This document shows positions 8,385-16,746 of a stretch of DNA of 64,000 nucleotides, piece after piece. Below the pieces are notes generated by a model. That model was not told where the DNA came from and made no database searches. It was given only the letters and a program-made list of their open reading frames with translations. Source of the DNA: Phormidium tenue FACHB-1050. GTDB lineage: Bacteria; Cyanobacteriota; Cyanobacteriia; Pseudanabaenales; Pseudanabaenaceae. The stretch spans positions 1 to 64,000 of the forward strand of contig NZ_JACJQY010000019.1 of assembly GCF_014696925.1 (NCBI RefSeq), written 5' to 3'. Position 1 is the stretch's first letter; each line of letters starts with the position of its first letter. The translations under genes were made by a program, and so were the position numbers.

Positions 8385-10217
8385 TTATTTTTTAGTTAAC
8401 ACTTTAACTGGTGTTGATGTGGTTGTTGACAAATCTGTTAATGCGGGAGGTTTGTCTGTTGACTTAGCCTCAGGTTTAGCTTCTGAGGTTTCCTTAGTAT
8501 CAGGAGAACTAGATTCAGGCTTTGTCTCTTCAGTTTTGGCTGGGAAAAATTTACGTGGATCAAAGTTGCTGAAATTTTTGAACACATCCTTGGGAGCAGA
8601 AGTTGGCTTGAACGTCTTAGGCTCCTTTTCAGGCAAGACATCTTTGGCTGTTTCAGCTTTTGGAGTTACTTGAGTTGTATCTTTAGTTGATTCCTTAGAA
8701 TTCACTGGAGGAGTTACTACAGAATTCACTGGAGGAGTTACTACTTTAGGAGCGATCGCCTTGGTTGGCACGACAACAGGTGCGGTTTTTACCTTGACTG
8801 GTGGTGTAACTGGCTTCGTGGTTTCTACTACAGGAGCAGCTTTGACTTTGAGCGGGGTAACTTTGGCTGGCTCTGCAACTGGTGCAACCTTAACGGGGAC
8901 AACCTTAGTAATTACTGGAGCAGTCACTGGTGCAACCTTGACTGGTTCTACTACAGGGGTAGATTTGCTCTTAATGGGTTCAGTAATTGGTGCTGGTTTT
9001 GGCGCAATAGGGGCGATCGCTTCGGGAGTTGTTTTGATTGGAACCACAGGAACTGGAACCACAGGAACTGGAACTACAGGAATCACAGGTACTACTGAGG
9101 GCTTAGTCTCTTCCTTGATTGCGGGTGCAGGGCTAGGAACTACAGCTTTAGGTGTCTCTGCGGGCTTTTCTGTAGGCGTGATAGCGGCAGGTTCTGGACT
9201 TGCTGACTCGACAGGTGCAGGTGTTACTTCAGGGGCAGGTGGCACATAGTCGGGATTGACGATCGCCTCAATATTGGCAATCTTTTCGCCACTGACTAGA
9301 CGCGCTAGGGTATCAGTACCATTGGGTTGATAGTTAATCAAATGAGCAGTGCTGTTAAACACATTGGCGATCGCATCGCCATCTGGTTCTAGCAATTCTA
9401 GTTTTACCCAGTTTTGTCCAGTTTTAAAACCTTTGAGATAGATAGGCTCCCAGCGATCGAAGGTAAAACTTTTTCCATCAATGGTGGCGCGAACTTGCCA
9501 ATCATCGATCGCCTCTTCATCTTTGCCAAGTAAATGCAAAGGTGCATTTTGCAGATAAAAATCAAGCATGATTGGCTCTGCCCCATAGGTTCCCACAGGA
9601 CGACTGTAGGTAAGCAAAGGGGTTTTGGGTTCTGGCGTATTTTCACCTGTCTTGGTCAAGACATGGAAAGTAGTCTGGGCATATGCTCCCTGATTTTTGA
9701 AGCTTTCATGCCAAGGACGGGAAGCAAAGGCGCGAATTGTATGGGTTCCTGCACTGAGGTGATCAAATGTTGCGGATTGAGTGAGATCGTAAACTGCTTT
9801 GTATTCTTGGTTATCCAAAGTCACATGGATATGGGGACCCAAGCCAAAATCAGCATTTTTGAAAATCGGTAAATTTTTTACATCAAATTTGACTGACACT
9901 TGAGTATCGTTTAGCACTTCATCAGGTTTGGGGCTAACGATGCTGACTTGTGGTGTATAGCGCTCAAGCAGGCGACCGAGGCGTTGAATTTCAGTAGGAG
10001 GTGAAACTTCGGTGATATTGATGTTAGAAACTACTGTGGCTGTTGGAGCTTTACTAACTGGTTTATTATCACCTCCGCAAGCTGTGAGGTAAAAGCACAG
10101 GGCGATCGCCATCAGCAAACTGGATAACTTTTTCCAAGGGATATTTCGCCAATAAGATGAAACTCGCGAAGTCTTTGGCTTGTCTTCGGGTTGGTTAGAG
10201 TTTGCGATCGCGCTCAT
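8385..10217 (-). CDS. Pro/Val/Thr-rich predicted lipoprotein, function unknown
   Basis: A 610-residue predicted lipoprotein. The N-terminus has a hydrophobic stretch ending in FYLTACGGD, a lipobox with Cys at about 47. The region ~55-295 looks folded: it contains GPHIHVTLDNQEYKAVYDL, then LSAGTHTIRAFASRPWHES, suggestive of a small-ligand or chelating beta domain, followed by DDWQVRATIDGKSFTFDRWE. Residues ~300-610 are low complexity, dominated by Pro, Val, Ala, Thr and Lys (repeated APV-, VVP-, PVKV-type units). The opposite strand is therefore also free of stops. I chose ATG 10217 over an upstream TTG because it gives a plain start before the signal peptide. I do not recognise a function; a periplasm-spanning tether is a guess from composition. 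Confidence 0.75.
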   Translation of the reverse strand: MSAIANSNQPEDKPKTSRVSSYWRNIPWKKLSSLLMAIALCFYLTACGGDNKPVSKAPTATVVSNINITEVSPPTEIQRLGRLLERYTPQVSIVSPKPDEVLNDTQVSVKFDVKNLPIFKNADFGLGPHIHVTLDNQEYKAVYDLTQSATFDHLSAGTHTIRAFASRPWHESFKNQGAYAQTTFHVLTKTGENTPEPKTPLLTYSRPVGTYGAEPIMLDFYLQNAPLHLLGKDEEAIDDWQVRATIDGKSFTFDRWEPIYLKGFKTGQNWVKLELLEPDGDAIANVFNSTAHLINYQPNGTDTLARLVSGEKIANIEAIVNPDYVPPAPEVTPAPVESASPEPAAITPTEKPAETPKAVVPSPAPAIKEETKPSVVPVIPVVPVPVVPVPVVPIKTTPEAIAPIAPKPAPITEPIKSKSTPVVEPVKVAPVTAPVITKVVPVKVAPVAEPAKVTPLKVKAAPVVETTKPVTPPVKVKTAPVVVPTKAIAPKVVTPPVNSVVTPPVNSKESTKDTTQVTPKAETAKDVLPEKEPKTFKPTSAPKDVFKNFSNFDPRKFFPAKTEETKPESSSPDTKETSEAKPEAKSTDKPPALTDLSTTTSTPVKVLTKK

Positions 10218-10393
10218 AAAAACTATGCTCAACTCAGATTACACAGGCAAATATACCGAAAAATGAGCGCTTTGCTTGTAAAGAAACCTCATAATTTATA
10301 AAGCAATTTGCTAAAGCGTAACCTTAGGCGGCTTTTTGATAAATTGCTTTATGCTAAAAGTTATACCTTTCACGCTCAAAATTGTTTTCATCA

Positions 10394-11263
10394 ATGCAAG
10401 TACGTCGCCAATCTGAAACCGCTAGAAACAAAGGCTATGCGATCGCCGCGCTCAACGATGCGCCTCAAAATATCCTAGAAAAAATTGTCTGGCAAAAGGA
10501 GCGTGAGGTTGCCCAGATGTATGTCAATGCATCCCTAGATGTTGTGAAATCTCAAGTTGCAAATGTCCAGCCTCCGCGAGATTTTTATGGCAGATTAGAA
10601 AATTCCCGCACCAAACCCGCATTGATCGCCGAAGTTAAAAAAGCCTCACCTAGCAAAGGTGTCTTTCGTGAAGATTTTGATCCTCAAGCGATCGCAAGAG
10701 CATACGAAATTGGTGGCGCAAGTTGTCTCTCAGTATTAACGGACTCAGAATTTTTTCAAGGTGGATTCCAGAATCTGCAATTAGTCCGTCAAGTCGTCGA
10801 TTTACCTTTACTTTGTAAAGAATTTATTATTGACCCCTATCAAATCTATTGGGGGCGATCGCATGGCGCGGATGCCGTCCTATTAATTGCCGCAATTCTC
10901 ACCGATGCCGAGTTAACCGAATTTCAAGCATTGATTCACCAATTAGGAATGGCAGCTCTAGTTGAAGTGCATACGCAAGCGGAACTAGATCGGGTTTTAC
11001 AAATTCCTGATGTGCGCTTAATCGGGATTAACAACCGCAATCTAGAAAACTTTGTCGTCGAGCTTAAGCAGACCAAAGTTTTGATGGATAGACTAGATCC
11101 AGCTACTAGGAATAAATATCTCTGGGTCAGTGAATCTGGTATTTATACCCGTCAAGATTTAGATTTTGTCCAAAGTTGTGGTGCGAGTGCTGTATTAGTA
11201 GGTGAATCTTTAATCAAACAAGAAAATATTGAAGCAGCAGTTAAGAATTTAATAAAAGGCTAG
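10394..11263 (+). CDS. trpC: indole-3-glycerol phosphate synthase
   Basis: Cyclises 1-(2-carboxyphenylamino)-1-deoxyribulose 5-phosphate to indole-glycerol phosphate in tryptophan synthesis. TIM-barrel motifs are intact: LIAEVKKASPSKGVF with the catalytic Lys, LLCKEFIIDPYQIYWGRSHGADAVLLI, and LIGINNRNLENFVVEL, ending with WVSESGI and GASAVLVGESLI phosphate-binding loops. Length is about 289 residues from ATG 10394 (a TTG at 10382 is in frame but less likely). The ~35 residues before the barrel are typical of cyanobacterial enzymes. No other trp gene is nearby, as is usual where trp genes are dispersed. Confidence 0.96.
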   Translation: MQVRRQSETARNKGYAIAALNDAPQNILEKIVWQKEREVAQMYVNASLDVVKSQVANVQPPRDFYGRLENSRTKPALIAEVKKASPSKGVFREDFDPQAIARAYEIGGASCLSVLTDSEFFQGGFQNLQLVRQVVDLPLLCKEFIIDPYQIYWGRSHGADAVLLIAAILTDAELTEFQALIHQLGMAALVEVHTQAELDRVLQIPDVRLIGINNRNLENFVVELKQTKVLMDRLDPATRNKYLWVSESGIYTRQDLDFVQSCGASAVLVGESLIKQENIEAAVKNLIKG

Positions 11264-11297
11264 ATCACACTAGATATAAAAATAAGGGCTAGAGGCG

Positions 11298-11945
11298 ATG
11301 GTAACGACATTAGCAATTTCTAAATATGTTAATAGTTTGCTAGAAGTAGAAACCAAATTTTCGGCACAGCAAGCTATTACCGATCGCTTCTTCAGTGAAT
11401 GGTATGAAGACTTACCAGAGTTAACTGAAGTAGAAAAAGAACGTTGTGATTTATTAAAAGAACGCTATCTTTACCATCGCCATCATGGACATATTAGCGA
11501 AGGTCTGGTTAATCAAATCGCGATCGCCCCTTTGCTCGAAATGGCTGGCTTTTACGATCCGCCTTTTGACATCAGAGCCGAATATCCTGTTCAACTTGAA
11601 TCAATAGAATTTGATGAGAATGAAGAAACTATCTATCAAGGACGTATTGATACACTCGTAATTCACAAAAAACTGTGGGTACTAGTCATTGAATCAAAAG
11701 GACAAGCATTTAGCATTGAGTCAGGCATGGCTCAGGCTCTTACCTATATGCTAGATAGCCCTAATCAATCACAGCCAACCTATGGATTTATTAGCAATGG
11801 TGGATTTTCAATGTTTCTTAAAGTCATGAAAGGTGAAGTTATGCAGTATCAATTTTCTAATGATTTCTCATTATATAACCGCAGAACTAATGAACTTTTA
11901 TCTGTACTCCAAATCCTTAAGAAAATCTCTCAATTATTTCAATAA
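11298..11945 (+). CDS. PD-(D/E)XK nuclease-like protein (HsdR N-terminal-like)
   Basis: A 215-residue protein with a nuclease-fold core: DIRAEYPVQLESIEF, then YQGRIDTLVIHKKLWVLVIESKGQAFSIE. The Asp of RIDTLVI and Glu-x-Lys of VIESKGQ are the expected metal and catalytic residues, followed by a helix QALTYML as in type I restriction R-subunit N-terminal domains. Small stand-alone proteins of this kind are common in cyanobacteria, often labelled restriction endonuclease subunit R, but no helicase domain is present. It starts 34 bases after trpC on the same strand and is followed closely by a hydrolase gene, so a loose operon is possible. Whether it cuts DNA, and when, cannot be told from sequence. 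Confidence 0.72.
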   Translation: MVTTLAISKYVNSLLEVETKFSAQQAITDRFFSEWYEDLPELTEVEKERCDLLKERYLYHRHHGHISEGLVNQIAIAPLLEMAGFYDPPFDIRAEYPVQLESIEFDENEETIYQGRIDTLVIHKKLWVLVIESKGQAFSIESGMAQALTYMLDSPNQSQPTYGFISNGGFSMFLKVMKGEVMQYQFSNDFSLYNRRTNELLSVLQILKKISQLFQ

Positions 11946-11978
11946 CTTTGCTATCTGAACGCTAATGCTAGAGGAAAT

Positions 11979-12857
11979 ATGAGTCAGAATTTACAATTAT
12001 TATTTCAAATATTTCAGAAGTTTTTACTACCAGTTATTCGCATTCTTGCCTTTGCTTATATTGGCTTAGCGATCGCCTTATATCTTGGACAATCAAACTT
12101 AGTTTTTATGCCTAGTAAAGATGTCATAGAAACACCTGAAATACTTAGTATAAAGTTTGAAAATATTCAAATTACAACCAGAGACAATGTCAACTTAGAT
12201 AGTTGGTTTGTACCAGCTAAAGATAATGACTTAGTTGGCAAAGGAGTGATTTTATTTTGTCATGGCAATGGTGGCAATATTAGTAACCGCATCAGCTATT
12301 TACCGATTTTTAGAGAATTAGGGCTGGCAACTTTCCTGTTTGATTACCGTGGCTATGGCAAAAGTGGGGGAACTCCTACCGAAGAAGGAACTTATGCAGA
12401 TGTTGAAGCTGCATGGCAATACCTGACCCAAGAAAGACAAATCCCTCCACAAAAAATTATTATTTATGGTGAATCTCTGGGTGGCGCGATCGCCTCTTAC
12501 TTAGCCCAGAAAAACTCGCAACAAAACGGCAACGATAATGCAGGTGGTTTAGTGCTTGCTTCAACATTTACCTCAATTAGCGATCGCGCGGCTGAGCTTT
12601 ATCCATTTATGCCAATTCGATTTCTGTCACGATTTTCCTACAACTCCATCGACCGATTGCCCAGCATTAAAATCCCTGTTTTAGTGATTCATAGCATCGA
12701 TGATGAGATCATCCCCTTTCACCATGGCGAGCGCAACTTTCAAGTAGCCAATCAGCCTAAAAAGTTAGTCAAACTACGCGGCGATCATAACAGTGGCTTT
12801 CTAGATTCCCTCGAGACCTATCGTAATGGGGTTAACGAATTTATCCAAAGTATATAA
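11979..12857 (+). CDS. alpha/beta hydrolase, membrane-anchored Bem46/ABHD13-like
   Basis: A serine hydrolase of 292 residues. The N-terminus has one transmembrane segment (about 15-37, IRILAFAYIGLAIALYL). The catalytic set is visible: oxyanion loop FCHGNGGNISNR (about 91-102), nucleophile elbow YGESLGGAIAS (Ser about 168), acid in HSIDDEIIPF (Asp about 245) and His in GDHNSGFLD (about 269). This matches the Bem46/ABHD13 group, whose natural substrates are mostly unknown. ATG start at 11979, about 30 bases after the previous stop on the same strand. Substrate cannot be inferred from neighbours. Confidence 0.88.
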   Translation: MSQNLQLLFQIFQKFLLPVIRILAFAYIGLAIALYLGQSNLVFMPSKDVIETPEILSIKFENIQITTRDNVNLDSWFVPAKDNDLVGKGVILFCHGNGGNISNRISYLPIFRELGLATFLFDYRGYGKSGGTPTEEGTYADVEAAWQYLTQERQIPPQKIIIYGESLGGAIASYLAQKNSQQNGNDNAGGLVLASTFTSISDRAAELYPFMPIRFLSRFSYNSIDRLPSIKIPVLVIHSIDDEIIPFHHGERNFQVANQPKKLVKLRGDHNSGFLDSLETYRNGVNEFIQSI

Positions 12858-12887
12858 TCGTGAACAGCGAACCAAAAATTACGAATT

Positions 12888-12991
12888 ATCCCAAGCTAAG
12901 AAATGGCTAAACCATTTCTTAGCTTGAAAGACATTACTTGGTTTGAGTTTTAATCCATAAAAGTGTGATCACACTTTTATGGATTGGTATT
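12888..12991. repeat. paired AT-rich palindromes
   Basis: CAAGCTAAGAAATGGCTAA/CCATTTCTTAGCTTG and ATCCATAAAAGTGTGATCACACTTTTATGGAT, followed by TGGTATTTAA. They fill the gap before the RuvC-like gene; ATTGGTAT recalls the ends of the IS630-type group. Confidence 0.7.
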
Positions 12992-13028
12992 TAAGAGTTA
13001 CGAATTATCAATTTAGGAAGATCTATCT

Positions 13029-13430
13029 GTGCTGCTAGGTTTCGATCCAGGAAAACAAAAATGTGGTGTTGCTGTCATGGGCTTAGATCGTAAGCTACAT
13101 TTTCAAGCAGTTATCCCTAGTGCCGAAGCGATCGCTAAAGTCGGTAACTTGTTAGCTCGCTATCCTATTTCTCTGATGATCATGGGCGATCAAACCGCCT
13201 CTAAGCAATGGAAAGCTGAACTACAATCCACATTCCCTGATTTACGAATTATCACCGTAGATGAGCGTTTTAGCAGCGAAGAGGCGCGTCAAAGGTTTTG
13301 GCAAATTTATCCAGCTAAAGGCTTAATGAAGTTAGTCCCCCTCGGAATGCGATCGCCTGATCGCCCCATTGATGACATTGTCGCCGCCATCTTGATTGAG
13401 CGGTATCTCAGTCGTCTAATTAGTTCATGA
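13029..13430 (+). CDS. RuvC/YqgF-like RNase H-fold protein
   Basis: A 133-residue protein of the RNase H-like superfamily near YqgF and RuvC resolvases. The first catalytic-type Asp is in LLGFDPGKQKCGVAV, the glutamate position is in IITVDERFSSEEARQRF, and a C-terminal acidic site is in RPIDDIVAAILIERYL. The start is GTG at 13029, which places the Asp motif at residue 6, normal for the fold. It is a small conserved cyanobacterial protein of uncertain role; canonical YqgF processes pre-16S rRNA, but this is a divergent relative. It stands upstream of psaD, separated by a nested palindromic insertion. Confidence 0.78.
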   Translation: MLLGFDPGKQKCGVAVMGLDRKLHFQAVIPSAEAIAKVGNLLARYPISLMIMGDQTASKQWKAELQSTFPDLRIITVDERFSSEEARQRFWQIYPAKGLMKLVPLGMRSPDRPIDDIVAAILIERYLSRLISS

Positions 13431-13432
13431 CT

Positions 13433-13612
13433 CAAACCCAAATAATTTTTAATATAGCTGCCGTCGATTGTGTTAGGACAAAACCCAAGAAGAGAATGGC
13501 GGCGCTTCGCGCCGCCATTCTCTTCTTGGGTTTTGCTTTTGTCCTCATACACTTGGCGACAGCAATAAAGACAGGAAAAGCCAGTCTTATTAAAAATTAT
13601 TTGGGTTTTTCT
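13433..13612. repeat. modular palindrome (family A) inserted in another palindrome
   Basis: A family A element (13452-13566: TATAGCTGCCGTCG ... TTGGCGACAGCAATA; core ATGGCGGCGCTTCGCGCCGCCAT) lies inside a separate inverted repeat, AAACCCAAATAATTTTTAAT at about 13434-13453 and ATTAAAAATTATTTGGGTTT at about 13589-13608. Removing the inner element would restore an outer hairpin with an AGACTGGC-type stem only partly present now. Confidence 0.82.
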
Positions 13613-13731
13613 CTAAAAGTTTTGTCAAGCTTCGTAAAGTAACGTTAAGTAAGCTTGAAGCAGGGGTATATAGAAATGATATCTTTGCTCTTGATATCAA
13701 AAGCATATACGCAATTTGGGAGAACATCTCA

Positions 13732-14175
13732 ATGTCAGAAGAAACAGCAACCTTTACTGCACCTGCCCCTAAAGGCAAAACCCCTATCTGGGGTGGTAGC
13801 ACAGGTGGTTTGCTCAACTCCGCTTTCACCGAAGAAAAGTACTTAATCTCTTGGAATAGCCCCAAAGAGCAAGTATTTGAAATGCCCACAGGCGGCGCTG
13901 CAACTATGGTCAGCGGCGACAACTTGCTTTACTTAGCTAAGAAAGAGCAAGCCCTTGCTTTGGGTACACAGTTGCGTAAATTTAAGATCACCAATTACAA
14001 AATTTGGCGCGAATTTCCTAATGGCGACCAAGTTTATCTACATCCTAGCGATGGTGTATTCCCTGAGAAGGTGAATGCTGGTCGTGTTGCCGCTAATAGC
14101 GTCAGCCGCAAGATTGGTGATAACCCTAATCCTATAAGCGTCAAGTTTACAGGTAAGGCTACTTACGATGTCTAA
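13732..14175 (+). CDS. psaD: photosystem I subunit II
   Basis: Stromal-side peripheral subunit of photosystem I that docks ferredoxin and helps hold PsaC. The 147-residue sequence is highly conserved: [50 protein letters not shown], and [17 protein letters not shown]. Length is slightly above the usual ~140. ATG 13732 follows a plausible leader after the nested palindrome. It is monocistronic, with a tandemly repeated terminator-like hairpin downstream, and is one of the firmest calls in the window. Confidence 0.98.
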   Translation: MSEETATFTAPAPKGKTPIWGGSTGGLLNSAFTEEKYLISWNSPKEQVFEMPTGGAATMVSGDNLLYLAKKEQALALGTQLRKFKITNYKIWREFPNGDQVYLHPSDGVFPEKVNAGRVAANSVSRKIGDNPNPISVKFTGKATYDV

Positions 14176-14223
14176 TTAATAGCTTTGGCTATTACTATCG
14201 CTCTCATTTATTTTTATTTTTTA

Positions 14224-14475
14224 CAAAAGCTGTCGCGATCGCACAATTTCGGCAGCTTTTGTTTTATGGATACTCGCTGGCGCGAGTCTCAAAGTAGTCC
14301 AAAAGCTGTCGAGAACACATGATTTCGGCAGCTTTTGTTTTGTGAATACTCGCTGGCGCGAGTCTCAAAGTAGTCCAAAAGCTGTCGCGATCGCATGATT
14401 TCGGCAGCTTTTGTTTTGTGGATACTCCACTGGCGCAAGTCTCAAAGTAGTCCAAAAGCTGTCGCGATCGCGTCC
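14224..14475 (+). repeat. 76-77 bp tandem repeats, each carrying a terminator-like hairpin
   Basis: Unit starts at 14224, 14300, 14376 and a partial fourth at 14453. Each unit has CAAAAGCTG, a loop (with GCGATCGC in units 1, 3 and 4), then CGGCAGCTTTTGTTTT, i.e. stem plus T-rich tail, followed by ATACTCGCTGGCGCGAGTCTCAAAGTAGTC, itself partly self-complementary. The array lies just after psaD, so psaD mRNA meets three consecutive terminator hairpins. Confidence 0.88.
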
Positions 14476-14538
14476 CTTCTCCCTCAAGAATCAGTGTTGC
14501 GGCGCGAAGCACCGCAACACTGATTCTTGAGGGAGAAG
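14476..14538. repeat. long perfect hairpin CTTCTCCCTCAAGAATCAGTG
   Basis: About 28-bp stem with a GGCGCGAAGCACC core; it directly follows the partial fourth tandem unit and replaces its descending arm. Core type resembles the modular palindromes but the outer stem is unique here. Confidence 0.85.
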
Positions 14539-14554
14539 ATGAGTGGCTTGTTAA

Positions 14555-14577
14555 ACAAGGGGCTTAAGCCCCTTTTT
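14555..14577 (+). terminator. hairpin AAGGGGCTTAAGCCCCTTTTT
   Basis: Short GC stem with a T tail, the last of the stacked hairpins after psaD. Confidence 0.7.
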
Positions 14578-14718
14578 CCCTATTTGCTTTCGTAATAACT
14601 CTGATAGCTTTATCGAATCTATCTTTGGTGGTATAGCTTGTTAAGAAATATAAAGTATTATTAATTCAAGCAAAGATTTTTAAAGTCTAGAAATCAAAAC
14701 ACACAGGAGATAATTGCA

Positions 14719-14865
14719 ATGTCTGACACTACAGAGCCTAAATTTGGTTTTAACAACTTCGCTGAAACTTGGAACGGTCGTCTTGCAATGCTTGGCTTCG
14801 TTATCGGTTTAGCGACAGAGTTGCTCACTGGTCAAGGTATCCTTTCTCAAATCGGCTTGCTATAG
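14719..14865 (+). CDS. hli: high-light-inducible protein (small CAB-like protein)
   Basis: A 48-residue single-helix protein. The chlorophyll-binding motif is complete: FAETWNGRLAMLGFVIG, with the Glu and Asn-Gly-Arg of the ELIP/LHC first helix, followed by LATELLTGQGILSQIG. Such proteins bind chlorophyll and carotenoid and protect photosystem assembly under strong light. It is too short for usual gene cut-offs. AGGAG at 14706-14710 lies about 8 bases before the ATG. A perfect terminator shared with the convergent ATP-grasp gene follows. High-light induction is expected for the family; I saw no clear HLR1 element. Confidence 0.95.
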   Translation: MSDTTEPKFGFNNFAETWNGRLAMLGFVIGLATELLTGQGILSQIGLL

Positions 14866-14874
14866 TTTTTAGTT

Positions 14875-14914
14875 AAAAGAAGGGGTCGGTGCTAAGCACC
14901 GACCCCTTCTTTTA
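14875..14914. terminator. bidirectional terminator between hli and the ATP-grasp gene
   Basis: AAAAGAAGGGGTCGGTGC-TAA-GCACCGACCCCTTCTTTT, A tract on one side and T tract on the other, overlapping the ATP-grasp stop codon; it works for both convergent genes. Confidence 0.92.
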
Positions 14915-15739
14915 TGCTAAATATTCTAGAATTTTCTGAAAAAGCTTGATAATTGCATCTTCACCATTATCACGAATAAAAATATCAAAGTTCGGATGTG
15001 AGTTCGCTTCGATTAACCAGTAACTCCCCAGATCATCCAAAGCAACATCTAAACCCACATAGGCGATCGCCATTTTCTGAAAAATTGGTTTAATGAATTC
15101 ATCGATCGCCTGAATAACTTGAGAATCGCTTACTTGTTTAGCGATCGCCCCTTCCCAATGTAGAGGACTAAGATTGCCAGTAAATTTTGCTTGCGAAAAG
15201 TCTTTGTCATACAAAATCACTTGTTCACCATTGAGACATACGCAGCGATATTCTTTGACAATATTGATAGACTCTTGGGCAAGTGCAATATAGTCATAGC
15301 TTTTAGAGTTGATATTGAATATATACTCTAGAGCCTTTCGCATTTGCTGTGGATCATGACATCTAAAAACATTGCTTCCTCCCGATCCCCGATTTCTTTT
15401 GAGAATAATGGGAAGCTCAAATTTTTTCTCAATTTCAGCAATAATTTCATCTATAGAAGAAAATTGTAAATACTCTTTATATTTCTCATCGCAATAGGGA
15501 GAAATGAAAGATATAGTATGTGGCATCTTCACTACATCTTGGAAGACTTGATAAAAGTACTGCTTATCTTTAAAAATTTCAGCGACAGATTGAGGTGTTA
15601 ATGGCGTTGAATAGTTAGTAAAGTAATAGTCGCGATCGCTAATTATGACTTTGACTAAGTTTTGATTAGGATGCAAAATCTCATAGGAGATAGATGAATT
15701 TTTGCAAGCTTCAATCATCATTTTAATGTTTGTTAGCAT
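14912..15739 (-). CDS. RimK-like ATP-grasp protein
   Basis: A 275-residue ATP-grasp enzyme expected to join a carboxylate to an amine through an acyl-phosphate. Visible are the glycine-rich ATP loop PIILKRNRGSGGSNVF (about 120-135), EYRCVCLNGEQVILYDK, and metal-binding GLDVALDD with WLIEANSHPNFDIF (Glu-x-Asn near 257). This is closer to RimK and peptide-ligase enzymes than to carboxylases. Substrate is unknown. It starts 62 bases after the TOPRIM-like gene, same strand, and is the last gene of the run before a shared terminator. It may be a third member of that cassette or simply a neighbour. Confidence 0.85.
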   Translation of the reverse strand: MLTNIKMMIEACKNSSISYEILHPNQNLVKVIISDRDYYFTNYSTPLTPQSVAEIFKDKQYFYQVFQDVVKMPHTISFISPYCDEKYKEYLQFSSIDEIIAEIEKKFELPIILKRNRGSGGSNVFRCHDPQQMRKALEYIFNINSKSYDYIALAQESINIVKEYRCVCLNGEQVILYDKDFSQAKFTGNLSPLHWEGAIAKQVSDSQVIQAIDEFIKPIFQKMAIAYVGLDVALDDLGSYWLIEANSHPNFDIFIRDNGEDAIIKLFQKILEYLA

Positions 15740-15801
15740 AGTCCTCTAATCCTATAAATAGCTATGTGCAGACATTAGGAATTGAATAGAATGATTATTT
15801 G

Positions 15802-16740
15802 TCATTCTAAAATCTCCCTAGCTTTTCCTAAGTAAGGGGATAGTAGTTTATTAATCTGAGAAACTAGAATCGATTCTTTACTATTTTCTAAATCTCTGAG
15901 AATACGCTCTTTTAATCTATTTTCATGAAGATGATAGATTTTGAATTCATTTGACAAGTGGTTTAGGAGGTTTGTAAAGGCTTCCTTTCCACGAAAATAT
16001 TGTTTGCAATCCTCTAGTAGTAAAGACTGTGGATCTTCAATCCAAGTTCTCCAATTATATTCTTCTAAAACTTGATCAAAAATAGCAGCACAGCTTGCTA
16101 TTTTGTTTTTAGATTGTTGAGATTTTTCATCTATTTGCGATATATACCATTTTCTTAAATCGTCTATACCTGTAATATTTTTGGGTATTTCTAATTTAGG
16201 ATATAATTTATCTGAATGTAGAAATCTAAATCTAATACATTCTATAAATTCTTTTTGGACCTGATTTTGAAAATACTGTAATAAAAAATCATTGATAAAT
16301 CCTTCTGTTATCGGAGTTATGACTTGCTTTGTAGGCTTATTGTTTAATGATTTATCTGGTAGTTGGTTCAAGAAAGATGTGATTACATCAAGCTCATCAA
16401 GTAAAAAGTTTTCCCATTCATGGCGTTCCCAATAGATAATTTTTGCTTTGTTTCTTTCAATCAAAATATTGTCTGCAATGTTATCCTCTGATGATTTACG
16501 AAAATCACGATCTGCGATCGCTAATACAGGAATTACTTTATGAATAGAATTTTCTCTGTTTTTTACTTTGTTATATATTAGCTTTGCGACTGTATTAAAG
16601 TTGCTACTACCACCAATTTCAATAAATTCATAATTTACTGTACTAATATCTGATGATAAAAGACGACCAAATGATTCAACTTCAGGGCTATTTGGTTCTC
16701 CTTCAACTAGGATATATAGAGTGTCGTCTTTAATATTCAT
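15802..16740 (-). CDS. TOPRIM / DUF4435-like protein, candidate AriB-type effector
   Basis: A 312-residue protein whose N-terminus looks like a TOPRIM nuclease fold: LYILVEGEPNSPEVESFG (Glu 13/15), then IEIGGSSNFNTVAKLI, then VLAIADRDFR (Asp 77 and Asp 79). The stretch YWERHEWENFLLD (about 103-115) resembles the h-R-x-x-h-E-N-h-L-L motif of DUF4435. The C-terminal half is helical and unrecognised. It begins 6 bases after an ABC-type ATPase gene. ATPase plus DUF4435 TOPRIM is the layout of the PARIS system (AriA/AriB), in which AriB is a nuclease released when AriA senses anti-restriction proteins. Assignment here is by architecture and motif only. Composition is AT-rich compared with alaS, fitting horizontal acquisition. 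Confidence 0.68.
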   Translation of the reverse strand: MNIKDDTLYILVEGEPNSPEVESFGRLLSSDISTVNYEFIEIGGSSNFNTVAKLIYNKVKNRENSIHKVIPVLAIADRDFRKSSEDNIADNILIERNKAKIIYWERHEWENFLLDELDVITSFLNQLPDKSLNNKPTKQVITPITEGFINDFLLQYFQNQVQKEFIECIRFRFLHSDKLYPKLEIPKNITGIDDLRKWYISQIDEKSQQSKNKIASCAAIFDQVLEEYNWRTWIEDPQSLLLEDCKQYFRGKEAFTNLLNHLSNEFKIYHLHENRLKERILRDLENSKESILVSQINKLLSPYLGKAREILE

Positions 16741-16746
16741 TATTAA

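Noticed and set aside
8761..9249. Gly/Thr/Val-rich open frame on the plus strand
   Set aside because: It is the complement of the Pro/Val-rich lipoprotein tail and has no start-site or domain support.
14224..14475. Regular 76-77-bp repeats considered as a CRISPR array
   Set aside because: The whole unit repeats, with no unique spacers, and each unit is a terminator-like hairpin.
14264..14512. Minus-strand frame with ILEGEGTRSRQLLDYFE repeats
   Set aside because: It is translated from the tandem terminator array and has no independent gene support.
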